Shown here one piece after another: positions 20,821 to 29,645 of a stretch of DNA of 64,000 nucleotides (its first letter is position 1; every line of letters starts with the position of its first letter). Made by a program: the position numbers and the translations under genes. This DNA comes from CAWINX01 sp963837585 (GTDB lineage: Bacteria > Actinomycetota > Thermoleophilia > Solirubrobacterales > 70-9): positions 1 to 64,000 of the forward strand of contig CAWINX010000004.1 in NCBI GenBank assembly GCA_963837585.1, in the 5' to 3' direction. The notes below the pieces were generated by a model, which did not search any database, had not been told where the DNA came from, and saw nothing but the letters and a program-made list of their open reading frames with translations.

Positions 20821-21546
20821 CTACGGGCCCTCGGGTCGAGTAAACACAATCTCCGGCACGTGGCAGTTGCGCGAGGTCTTCAGCAGGAAGCGCACCGCCT
20901 CGCCGATGTCGGAGGGCTGGATCATCTCCTCGGCCGGCACCTGTCCCTTGGCGAACTCGGTCATCGGCGTGTCGACGAAGGCCGGCGCCAGCGCCGTGCA
21001 CTGGATCCCCTCCGACCCGACCTCGCGGTGGGTCGACTGGGTGAAGTTGATCACCGCCGCCTTGGTCGCGGCGTAGATCGAGAGCCACGCCTGCCCGCCT
21101 TTGCCGGCGATCGAGGCGGTGTTGACGATCAGCGCCTTGCCGTGCTCGGCGCCGGCCTCGCGCAACAGCGGCAGCCCCTCGCGGGTGCCGATGATCAGCG
21201 CCCGCAGGTTGACCCCGAGCTGCATGTCGAGGTGCTTGGTCTGGATCTCGGCCATCGGCGCGCCGATCCCGACCCCGGCGTTGTTGACCAGGACGTCGAG
21301 CCGCCCGTAGGCCTCGCGGTGCTTGGCGAAGACGCCGACCAGGTCCTCCTCGTCGGTCATGTTGGCGGCGACGCTGAGCACCTCGATGCCGTCGGCGCGC
21401 AGCCCCTCGGCCGCGGCCTCCAGCTTCTCGGCGCGCCGCGCCGAGACGGTCAGCGCGTAGCCCTCCTCGCCCAGCGCCCGGGCGATCGCCAGCCCGATGC
21501 CGCTTGAAGCTCCCGTGATCAGCGCCGCTCGCTCCGCCAACTCCAT
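20821..21546 (-). CDS. Short-chain dehydrogenase/reductase
   Basis: 241 aa. Classical SDR with cofactor motif TGASSGIG (about 10-17), NNAG, catalytic Ser in NTASIAG and the YAATK catalytic Tyr-Lys. An Arg-rich segment after the second strand (SARRAEK) hints at NADP preference. Substrate unknown. Same strand as the downstream glycosyltransferase, about 50 nt away, so possibly cotranscribed. Confidence 0.88.
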   Translation of the reverse strand: MELAERAALITGASSGIGLAIARALGEEGYALTVSARRAEKLEAAAEGLRADGIEVLSVAANMTDEEDLVGVFAKHREAYGRLDVLVNNAGVGIGAPMAEIQTKHLDMQLGVNLRALIIGTREGLPLLREAGAEHGKALIVNTASIAGKGGQAWLSIYAATKAAVINFTQSTHREVGSEGIQCTALAPAFVDTPMTEFAKGQVPAEEMIQPSDIGEAVRFLLKTSRNCHVPEIVFTRPEGP

Positions 21547-21639
21547 CTCCTTCCGCTCGCCTGCAACCGCGCGCCACCCTATCTGTCGCCTCGCCGAGGC
21601 GGGGGATGCCGCTCCCCGGCCCGTCAATAACATGCGCCG

Positions 21640-22725
21640 ATGCTTCTCAGCCGTGCCCTAGCCACCGTCGCCTGCCTGCTCGCAGGGGGCGCCCTCGTGG
21701 CCGGCTGCGGCAGCGGCTCGGGCTCCAGCTCGTCCTCCTCGACCGGCACCTCCCACAGCGGGACCGCCGAGAGCCGCCCCGCCCCGCCGAAGAGCGATTT
21801 CCCCAGCGCCAAGGGCAAGACCCTCGGCGAGGTGCTCTCCGCCGCCGACGGCTCCTCAGGCCTGGTCGTCTCGCCCGCCGCGATGGTCTTCTACAAGGGC
21901 GAGAACCGCTACCCGTTCGGCGTCTTCCAGACCGACCGCACCCAGGTCCCCGACGCCCAGGTCGCCCTCTACTTCGCCAAGGTGCCGCCGAAACCGAAGG
22001 GCCCGTCGACTCCGCCGAAGCCGGGGGAGAAGCGGCCGAAAGCGCCCAACCCGCTCAATCAGCCCGCGGTCGGCCCCTTCCCGGCGGCGATCGAGACCCT
22101 CGCCACCAAGCCCGCCTTCCGCGCCCAGACGACCGCCGAGGACCCCGACGCCGCCAGCGTCGTCTACTCCACCAACGTCAACTTCCCCAGCGACGGCGAG
22201 TGGCGGATCGCCGCCCTCGTCAAGCAGGGCGACAAGCTGACCGCGTCACTGCTTCCCAGCGCCGTCGTCGGCGAGTTCAGCAAGATCCCGCGGCCCGGCC
22301 AGAAGGCGCCGCTGATCCACACCCCGACCCCGGCGAGCGTCGGCGGCGACCTCTCCAAGATCACCACGCGCATCCCGCCGGACACCCAGAACAAGGTCGA
22401 TTACGCGGATGTGCTGGGCAAAGAGCCGATTGTGCTCTTGTTTGCGACCCCCCAGTTCTGCCAGAGTCGGGTTTGCGGCCCGGTCGTCGACGCGGCCGAA
22501 CAGGTCAAACAGCTCTACGGCGACAAGGCGGCGTTCATCCACATGGAGATCTACAACGACAACGATCCGAGCAAGGGCGTGCGCCCCCAGGTGCGCGCCT
22601 TCCACCTGCCGAGCGAGCCGTGGCTGTTCGTAATCGACCGCCAGGGCCGCGTCCACTCGGTGCTGGAGGGGGCCTTCGGCGTCGACCAGCTGACCCAGGC
22701 CCTGAAGGGAGTGACCGGAGGATGA
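21640..22725 (+). CDS. Lipoprotein with thioredoxin-like domain
   Basis: 361 aa. A signal peptide ends in the lipobox LVAGC (about 19-23), followed by a Ser/Gly-rich linker. A first domain of unknown type (about 55-215) leads to a C-terminal thioredoxin-like fold (about 255-360) with the ATPQFCQSRVCGP active-site region; the two Cys are separated by three residues, not the usual two. Probably membrane-anchored outside the cell. It overlaps the Hpt gene by 4 nt. Confidence 0.75.
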   Translation: MLLSRALATVACLLAGGALVAGCGSGSGSSSSSSTGTSHSGTAESRPAPPKSDFPSAKGKTLGEVLSAADGSSGLVVSPAAMVFYKGENRYPFGVFQTDRTQVPDAQVALYFAKVPPKPKGPSTPPKPGEKRPKAPNPLNQPAVGPFPAAIETLATKPAFRAQTTAEDPDAASVVYSTNVNFPSDGEWRIAALVKQGDKLTASLLPSAVVGEFSKIPRPGQKAPLIHTPTPASVGGDLSKITTRIPPDTQNKVDYADVLGKEPIVLLFATPQFCQSRVCGPVVDAAEQVKQLYGDKAAFIHMEIYNDNDPSKGVRPQVRAFHLPSEPWLFVIDRQGRVHSVLEGAFGVDQLTQALKGVTGG

Positions 22726-23093
22726 GCGACAAAAAGAAAGAAGCGCCCGACCCCGAGCTGCTCGCCTCCTTCGCGGGCGAGGCGCGCCGCCGCTGCGACG
22801 TGATCTCGGCCGGCCTGGCGACGGAGACGACCGACTTCGAGACCCTGCGCGCCGAGTCCCACGCGCTGAAGGGGACGGCGGCCGTCGTCGGCCTCCAGCG
22901 CCTCGCCGAGCTGGCCGGCCTGATGGAGTCCGACCTGGCCGAGGCGAAGAAGTCCGGCATCCTGCGCTCCGCCCGCGCCCACCAGATAGGCGACGCCGCC
23001 AAGGCCCTGGCCGAGGGCGCCGCCGCGGCGGCCGAGGGCAAAGAAGAGCCGCCCGACGTCGGCCGCTCCCTCGCCCAGCTCTTCAGCGTTTAG
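22722..23093 (+). CDS. Hpt (histidine phosphotransfer) domain protein
   Basis: 123 aa from ATG overlapping the previous stop. The four-helix Hpt signature AESHALKGTAAVVGLQ includes the phospho-accepting His (about residue 47). Hpt proteins shuttle phosphoryl groups between histidine kinases and response regulators; neither is encoded nearby. Coupling to a redoxin lipoprotein is unusual. Confidence 0.75.
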   Translation: MSDKKKEAPDPELLASFAGEARRRCDVISAGLATETTDFETLRAESHALKGTAAVVGLQRLAELAGLMESDLAEAKKSGILRSARAHQIGDAAKALAEGAAAAAEGKEEPPDVGRSLAQLFSV

Positions 23094-23097
23094 CCCG

Positions 23098-23878
23098 ATG
23101 CTCGCCTGGTCGGAGCGCGGCGAGGGCTCGCCGCTGCTGCTGATCAACGGCTACGCGGCGACCAAGGACGACTGGGACCCGACCTTCCTGAGCGAGCTGG
23201 CGAGCGAGTTCCGCCTGATCTGCCCCGACAACCGCGGAGTGGGGGAGTCGGAGCTGGGCGACCCGGCGGGGATGACGGCGGCGAGCCTCGCCGAGCGACT
23301 GCGTCGAGCTGCTCGACTCCCTGGGAGTGGAGAGCGCCGCCGTGGTCGGCTGGTCGATGGGCGGGATGGTCGCGCAGGAGCTGGCGGCGCGAGCGCCGGA
23401 GCGGGTCAGCGCGCTGGTCCTGCTCTCGACCGACTGCGGGGGAGAGAAGGCGGTGCTGGCCGACCCGGAGGTGACCGCGAGGCTCTACGACCGCAGCGGC
23501 ACGCCGCGTGAGCAGGCGACCCGCTTGCTCCAACTGCTCTTCCCGCCCGAGGTGGCGGCGCCGATCGACGCCGAGTTCGGCGAGGTGGTCGCCGCGGCCC
23601 GAGCCGCGCTGGACCCGGCGGCCCTCGACGCCCAGCAGGAGCTGATGGAGCGCTGGCACAAGGAGCCGGCCGACGGCCGCCTCGCCGCGATCGCCGCCAG
23701 GGCCCTGGTCGTGGCGGGCGACGAAGACCAGGTGATCCCGCCCGCGAACACCCCGATCCTCGCCGCCGCCCTCGGCGGCGCCCAGATGCACCGCTTCCCC
23801 GGCGGCGGCCACGCCTTCATGGCCCAGGAGCCGCAGCGCCTGGCGGCGCTGATCCGCCTCTTCATCGCGGCGACCTAA
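23098..23878 (+). CDS. Alpha/beta hydrolase (frame-shifted once)
   Basis: About 260 aa. N-terminal strands (LLLINGYAATKDDW, DNRGVGES) are in one frame. From about 23300 the protein continues one frame over with the nucleophile elbow VVGWSMGGM, acid region VVAGDEDQVIPP and catalytic His in GGGHAF. One extra base explains it. Resembles 3-oxoadipate enol-lactonase and related esterases; the substrate is not deducible. Confidence 0.83.
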
Positions 23879-23886
23879 CGCCGAGG

Positions 23887-24295
23887 TCAGGCCGAGGACG
23901 CGTTCAGCGCCACGGCGGCGCGAATCAGCGCCACCAGCGCCTCTTCGTCGATCTCCTCGCCCTCATGGAAGTCGATCGCCCGCCTGACCTTGCCCTCGAG
24001 GCTGGAGTTGAAGAGGCCCGCAGGGTCCTCCAGCGAGGCGCCCTTGGCGAAGGTCATCTTCACGACCTTCTTGTAGGTCTCCCCGGTGCAGATGATTCCG
24101 TCGTGGTACCAGGTCGGCACCCCTCGCCATTTCCACTCCTCGACCACCTCAGGGTCGGCCTCGCTTGACGAGAGCGCGGACCCGGGCAAGCGTCTCGCCC
24201 CGCCAATCCCCCAGCTCCTCGATCCTCGCGTCGATCAGCTGAGAGGGAGACTCTCCGCCATTTCCTTCCATCGAGCCGCTCCTTCCCTTCTTCAT
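23887..24295 (-). CDS. DUF1801 (YdhG-like) protein, frame-shifted once
   Basis: About 135 aa. From ATG 24295 the first 50 residues (SQLIDARIEELGDWRGETL) are in one frame. Near 24165 the frame shifts by one into EADPEVVEEWKWRGVPTW, the conserved core, and YKKVVKMTFAKGASL. This small family includes Bacillus iron-chaperone Fra; most members are uncharacterised. Confidence 0.78.
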
Positions 24296-24350
24296 GGTTG
24301 CCGTCGCCTGAGTATCCCCGCCGCCCGTCCTGAGCGATAATCGCCCCCTC

Positions 24351-24424
24351 GGGGCGGTAGCTCAGTTGGTCAGAGCACGGGACTCATAATCCCTTGGTCG
24401 CTGGTTCGAGTCCAGCCCGCCCCA
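24351..24424 (+). tRNA. tRNA with CAU anticodon (elongator Met, or Ile2)
   Basis: Cloverleaf is visible: acceptor GGGGCGG pairs with CCGCCCC, D-arm GCTCAGTTGGTCAGAGC, anticodon loop CTCATAA (CAU) and T-arm with GGTTCGAGTCC. The anticodon stem has one mismatch at its base. CCA is not encoded. A fully paired acceptor rules out the initiator. The AT-richer island starts immediately 3' of it, a classic integration position. Confidence 0.93.
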
Positions 24425-24543
24425 TAAGCAAGCCCCGCCCCTTGAATTCGTTAGCTCGAGCGACTCATTCTGGTTTCTCGTTATTTGACGTAGAGCTTGG
24501 CCACGCGAGCCCCTTTCCTATGGCTGTGACCCAACTGGTGAAA

Positions 24544-24562
24544 TTTATAGTGCTACTATAAA
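24544..24562. promoter_or_regulatory. Palindromic operator over the -10 box
   Basis: TTTATAGTGCTACTATAAA: 8-bp arms around a 3-nt centre, ending 5 nt before the first island ATG. TATAGT inside it fits a -10 hexamer. The first protein starts with a ribbon-helix-helix-like domain, the type that binds such sites, so autorepression is a reasonable inference. Confidence 0.55.
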
Positions 24563-24567
24563 TACTA

Positions 24568-25542
24568 ATGGCTTCCCAAAGCCTAGTTATTCGGCTGAAA
24601 CCTGATCTATCGCGGGACGTTTGGAGCTTTCTTGGCCAAAATGAAGCATACGGCGATTTATCTGAGTTCGTGGCGGTTGCCCTGCGGAACCAGCTCTCCA
24701 TTGAGGGAGTAACGGATAGGTCTGCGGCTGGCTCAAGCGGCCCGGAGGGAGAAGACTTCGACGACCTCTTGACAATCCCACGCGACGTTGTCGTCCCCGA
24801 ATTACCCTCGCCAAGCACTGGTGCCGCTCCTCCGCTCTTCGTTCTAACGAATCGACTATTTCCCATCAAGGTCGCTTGTCGCGTAGCTGCGAACTTGAGC
24901 GGAGGCCCCCCAATCCCCCTTGCCAGCTTTCATCAAAAGGCAGCCGGAGCGGCTCGCAGTCTAGGTCTACGGCTTAGGAGAGAAGATCTTGAAGCTGGCC
25001 GAAAAGGGCTTGATCGGCGCTGGATCGGATTGCCGGTTTCCGATGCTCAAGACCCTGCGCTTCGCCGGTTCATGAGCAGCTTCACTCTGCACACAGCGGC
25101 ATCGGGGAGCGCGCATGGACCGATGATTCAGCTCGGTCTGGCTGTCCTGGGAGATGATTCTCGCGATGTCCAACTAACGAAGGCGGGCTGGCAGCTAGCA
25201 GTAGCACCGAATCCAATTTTGGATGAATCGCAAAATGGAGTGTTCAATGCCATCGAGCGAGATCTGTTGATAGAGGCCCTTTGTGCGCAGTCGGCTGAGC
25301 GTCAGGGCGTCTTGGATTTCATCGAAATTACGAGGAAGGCAAAGGGCCGTCAATCTGCCGTCGATCGAGCTTTGCAGGAGACGCATGGGGAATGGTCGTC
25401 CGCTCGTGTGGGTGCTCATCGCGCTGCTTTAGTTGGACGTCTCTGGGACTTAGGATTGGCATCCGTGATTGGACGTGGACCATCAGCAGAGATTGTCCTT
25501 GACGACACCGTGGCCGAGCTTTTTGGGGGTGGCAAGAAATAA
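24568..25542 (+). CDS. Island protein 1: RHH-like N-terminus, unknown core
   Basis: 324 aa, not recognised as a named family. Residues 1-45 (LVIRLKPDLSRDVWSFLGQ ... SEFVAVALRNQL) look like a ribbon-helix-helix DNA-binding fold: a strand, then two helices. Residues 50-85 are a low-complexity linker. The C-terminal two-thirds is alpha-rich, ending EIVLDDTVAELFGG. No ribosome-binding site is evident, suggesting a leaderless start. GC is well below the housekeeping genes. The TAATG junction couples it to the next gene. Confidence 0.7.
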   Translation: MASQSLVIRLKPDLSRDVWSFLGQNEAYGDLSEFVAVALRNQLSIEGVTDRSAAGSSGPEGEDFDDLLTIPRDVVVPELPSPSTGAAPPLFVLTNRLFPIKVACRVAANLSGGPPIPLASFHQKAAGAARSLGLRLRREDLEAGRKGLDRRWIGLPVSDAQDPALRRFMSSFTLHTAASGSAHGPMIQLGLAVLGDDSRDVQLTKAGWQLAVAPNPILDESQNGVFNAIERDLLIEALCAQSAERQGVLDFIEITRKAKGRQSAVDRALQETHGEWSSARVGAHRAALVGRLWDLGLASVIGRGPSAEIVLDDTVAELFGGGKK

Positions 25543-26168
25543 TGACGAGTCCCCAGCGCGGACGAGAACGTCAAGAAAAGATTTTGCTCGCGATGTATGA
25601 GTCAGCTAGCCGGAGCACGCGCTTGTGCTCCTACGAAGACGTTGTGGTGCAAGCGTGGAAGATGTTCCCAGCAGAATTTGGTCTGCGGGGATATACCGAC
25701 TTGTATCCCGATGCGTCTGACTTGCACAAGCCGTTGTATGGCCCGTTAAAGAAGCAGGGCTACGTTCGAAGTCAGAACAAGAAATTCGGGCTCACCGAAC
25801 GAGGGTTAGCCATGGCCCAACGGCTCGCGGGTTACGGTGGAGCCGATGGTGGCAAGTCACGTCTTGAGCGACACCAGCGTGACGAGGTTGCACGTCTTCG
25901 CGATAAGGCGGCTGTTCGCCTCATGGCTGCTGCTCGACAGGACGACATGCTTGATACGGATTTTTACGACTTTTATAGCGTCACCGTTCGTACTAAACCG
26001 GGGGACTTTGCAGGTCGAGTACGCACAGTTGATGAAGCGCTTGATGCCGCGGTAAGGTTGCGCGATCCGTCGGTTGACCCCGCCCACATTGCGCTTGCAT
26101 TAGCCACACGAAATGAGCTCAGGGAGCGATTTGGAGAGCTCATGCATGTACGGCTTGCATCCCGCTGA
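25542..26168 (+). CDS. Island protein 2: winged-helix-like, unknown
   Basis: 208 aa, start overlapping the previous stop. The N-terminal half (SYEDVVVQAWKMFPAEFGL ... LHKPLYGPLKKQGYVRSQN ... FGLTERGLAMAQ) has the helix-helix-wing layout of a winged helix that reads like a DNA or complex adaptor. The C-terminal half is charged and helical. No catalytic motif is seen. Upstream of the GHKL gene in the same direction with a 41-nt gap, so probably cotranscribed. Confidence 0.68.
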   Translation: MTSPQRGRERQEKILLAMYESASRSTRLCSYEDVVVQAWKMFPAEFGLRGYTDLYPDASDLHKPLYGPLKKQGYVRSQNKKFGLTERGLAMAQRLAGYGGADGGKSRLERHQRDEVARLRDKAAVRLMAAARQDDMLDTDFYDFYSVTVRTKPGDFAGRVRTVDEALDAAVRLRDPSVDPAHIALALATRNELRERFGELMHVRLASR

Positions 26169-26209
26169 TAGGTAACCGCTGAAGATTCCTGAGATAGCTG
26201 GAGGTAGAC

Positions 26210-27984
26210 GTGCCAAAGATAAAGGAAATCCCACACGAATTTGCAGATGAATTCTTAGATCACGTAGGCCAGGAATTTAGGTTTGACCATGCAAAGGGCC
26301 TGGCTGAGTGGATTAAGAACTCTGCGGATGCTTACACTCGCGATGAGGTGGCGGACGATCAACAGGTCATCCTAATTGACCTACAAGAACGGCGCCCCAA
26401 GAAAACCTCCACATTCCGTGTACTCGATTTTGTCGGATGTCTCATGCGGACATCGTTGACGCTTTCAAGCGCTGGGGTGATCCTCGTGCGGCTCAGCGTG
26501 GGAAGAAGAAAGTTAAAACTTTAGGCGGACATGGAAATGGCGGCAAGTTTTATATGCGTCAAAGCTTCGATGAAAGTCGCTTTGTGACGTACCGCAACGG
26601 CAAGCTCAACATTTTTGGTTTCAATAAAGCTAAGAAGTATGGCTTCTTGGATGGATACGAAAATATGGAGATCGACCTCGATGGGGCCCTGGAGATCGCC
26701 GGGATGGATCAAAAGGACCTCCCTCCTGAGGCCGCTCAGCGCTTGAACGTTAGCCATGGGTTTACCGTTGTAACGGGAGATCGTCCAAACAACTTCGGAA
26801 AGGGGTCGTCGGGCCAAAAAGTCATCAAAAAGTTGGTCGATCACCCTCAGGCGCGTCGCCTAATAGCTCGTAAGCTCGTGTTTGCCCGTATAGGCGGGGG
26901 AGAGTGGGCAAGGCTCTCTGTGCGCCATATTCCGGTGCGTCCGGACTTCGCTGATGCCGAAGAGTGCGAAGTTCCTTCGTCGATGGAGGATGCGGACGGA
27001 AATGTTCATACCTATCGGGATAAACGTTGGCCAAATGCGACTTTGGCGCTACGCACAAGTCGTGAAAGCCTGCGCACAAGCGGTGTGAATCGTATTGATC
27101 TTCTTGGGGAAGTCGGAGCGATTGGGTCTTACGAGATGCATGAACTCGGTGGTGCGCTAGCGTTTCCTGCGCAAGCCGAATTCATTCACGGTGAATGTGA
27201 CTGTCCAAAGCTTGACGATCCTGACGACGACTGCGTGAAGAACGACCGCGACAAGCTTGTCGATAATGAAAAGACGCGCACTCTCTTGGCTTGGGTACGT
27301 GAAAGAGTCGACGATCTAGCTCGCCGAATTGCTGAGGCTGATGCAAAGGCTCGCCAGGCAGCAGACCTATCTCAGTCTTCCGCTTTCAACGAGTTGCTAA
27401 ATCAGTGGAAGAATAAATTTATGCCGGACCTAATGGCCACTCTATTTGGTGGACCCGGCGAGGGCTCGGGGTTTGGTGGTCTAGGCGACGGGGTCGGGGG
27501 GTTGAATGGTGACAACAAGACATATGGGGAAAAGCACGCTAGCGCTGATGGAGAAGGCGGGTCGGATGGCGGAGGGGGAGAGGAAGAGCGCCGCGGCCGG
27601 CGTTCGCCCACTGTCCTTCTTTCTAGCTATGACGCGGACCCGCTCGATCCCCTTGGGCGCGAGTTTCAATGTTCCCCTCGGCACCCGGCCGTTTACCAGC
27701 GTCACGAAGATCTTGCTCAAGGCATCTATTGGATTAATACTAGTCGCCCATTGGCGCAGCGGATCATGGAGGACTACGGTACAGAGCACGCGCTGGCGCG
27801 ACTATATGTTTCAGCGCTACGTAGAAATCATACTCAAGGAATCCATCCGTGAGTTAGAGAGGAAGGAGGGTGCTCTCACGGCCGATGGGGTAGACGGCCA
27901 CATTGACCAGCTCTACACCCAAATCACGATCAAGCCGAAGCGGATCTTCTTAGCTTTCTTTTTGATGAGAAGCTCAAGGCCTAG
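26210..27984 (+). CDS. GHKL ATPase, MORC/MutL-like (frame-shifted)
   Basis: GTG start preceded by GGAGG. The three ATP-binding boxes of the GHKL fold are present: N box AEWIKNSADA, G1 VLDFVG-MSHADIV and G2 GGHGNGGKFYM. A one-base deletion near 26434 splits G1. After the ATPase comes a transducer-like region, a Cys cluster (CDCPKLDDPDDDC), a Gly-rich linker (about 27450-27600) and a helical tail that continues across shifts near 27795 and 27948 to LSFLFDEKLKA. About 590 aa. Related ATPases are predicted parts of restriction-modification operons. Confidence 0.8.
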
Positions 27985-27996
27985 TCTATTCCGCCA

Positions 27997-29185
27997 TTGT
28001 TTACTCATATCGATTTATATGCAGGGGCTGGCGGCTTCACTTTGGGTCTGGAGCGTCTCAGCATCTTTGATACACGGCTGTTGGTTGACTCGGATGAGTC
28101 CGCTGTAAATACTTTCAAGCGAAATCGACCCAAAATCCCCTATTGGCGGAAGGATCTAAGGGAAGTTACATCCCAGGAGTTGGCTGAGCTAGCGGATGTC
28201 GCTCCGGGTGAACTTAGCCTTCTTACGGCTGGGCCGCCATGTCAGGGCCTTTCCAAGATCGGCACCCGACAACTTGATGATCCCCGGAACGCTCTCCTCT
28301 CGCAAAGACCGCATCGTATATCGGGGGTTTGAGGCCTGCCATCGCTGTCCTAGAGAACGTCCCGGCGCTGTCGTGGGACGGTCACAGCGTCCTACTCGAC
28401 GAGATAGAGGACGTGTTGAGTGACGCTGGCTACAGTTTAGGGTCGGCATGTGGTCGAGCCATGGCGGTTTAGCGTCCCCCAGCTACGTCGGCGCCTGTTT
28501 ATCATTGCGGTTCGTGAAGATGTGGATGCCAATCCAGAAGACTTATTCCCTGTTGGTGCCGACCATCCTGAGTTCACTGCGCGAGAGCTAATTAGGGGCA
28601 GCCGAGGCAGGAAAGCCGCAGTGTCCGCCGGGGCTTTCGGTGGAGGAAGCAATCGGAGACCTACCCTCGATCCGGGCTGGGGGAGGTGAAAAGGCCACTC
28701 ACTACACGACAGATCCTCAATCTGCGTATCAGCGCGATAGGCGGAAATCAGCTCAACTCCTCTTCAACCACCGTGCTCGTTCTCACTCAAAGTCGATGCT
28801 GGACAAGATTCGAATGATTGAGGAGGGAAGTAGAAACTTTGAGCTGCCAGACGGCCTGCGTCTTAAAGGGGATGACGGCGAGTATTTCTCTCAGGCATAT
28901 GGACGGCTTCATCGATATGGCATTGCCCAGACTATTACTACGTGCTTCCATAACCCTGGCAGCGGGCGCTTTACCCACTATGAAGACCTTCGCTCGATTA
29001 CGGTTCGTGAGGCCGCGCGACTTCAGAGCTTTGACGATAGCTTCATGTTTTTAGGACACGCTCAAGCTCAACTTCGCCACGTTGGTAACGCGGTGCCGCC
29101 ACTCGTGGCCCAGGAGATAGGGTGGTGTTGCGCCGCCGCGCTTGGCTTTGCCTCTCCCGACGAAGAGGTCTGTAATGCGGCCTAA
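27997..29185 (+). CDS. C5-cytosine DNA methyltransferase (frame-shifted)
   Basis: TTG start 12 nt after the GHKL stop, with an in-frame stop just upstream. Motif I DLYAGAGGFTLGLE (SAM), motif IV AGPPCQGLS with catalytic Cys, motif VI ENVPAL, motif VIII VPQLRRRLF and motif X VGNAVPP are all present in order. A target-recognition region (about 28550-28980) sits between VIII and IX. Frame changes near 28300, 28450 and 28610 break it on paper; joined length is about 396 aa. Methylates cytosine C5; sequence specificity unknown. Confidence 0.87.
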
Positions 29186-29600
29186 AACCACATCAATCGA
29201 CGAAGTATTGCTGCGAAGCAGAACGATGGCGTCGGTACCCAGCGAGCGAACTTCTTTAGAGCAGGCTCTTGCCCATGCTATGTGGAAGCTGGGCATTCGT
29301 GGATGGCGGCGGCATCGACGCATAGCGGGAACACGACCCGATTTCTCATTTGGCTCTGCCAGGATTGCCGTCTTCGTAGACGGCTGCTTTTGGCACGGTT
29401 GGTCCATGTGCGCTAAAACACCTAAGCGAAACGTAGCTTATTGGGGGCCGAAGATTGAAGGCAACGCAAAGCGGGATCAGCTCCAAGATGAAGCGCTCCG
29501 AGCTGCAGACTGGCAAGTGATCAGGTTTTGGGGGCACGAAATCGATCCCAATCTGACCGCATGCGCAACAACCGTTGCCCGAGAGTTACGAGTTCGGTGA
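29175..29600 (+). CDS. Vsr-family (very short patch repair-like) endonuclease
   Basis: 141 aa from ATG 29175, overlapping the methyltransferase stop. Family landmarks: SLEQALAHAMWKLG, RPDFSF (catalytic Asp), IAVFVDGCFWHGW (metal and base-contact His) and the C-terminal WQVIRFWGHEI. Vsr nicks T-G mismatches at dcm sites; relatives in restriction operons act as the nuclease. Tight coupling to a C5 methyltransferase fits either role. The ORF is intact. Confidence 0.87.
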   Translation: MRPKTTSIDEVLLRSRTMASVPSERTSLEQALAHAMWKLGIRGWRRHRRIAGTRPDFSFGSARIAVFVDGCFWHGWSMCAKTPKRNVAYWGPKIEGNAKRDQLQDEALRAADWQVIRFWGHEIDPNLTACATTVARELRVR

Positions 29601-29645
29601 TCACCATGGGAAACGACGCCGCGCGGCACTAAGGGTGAGGACGAG

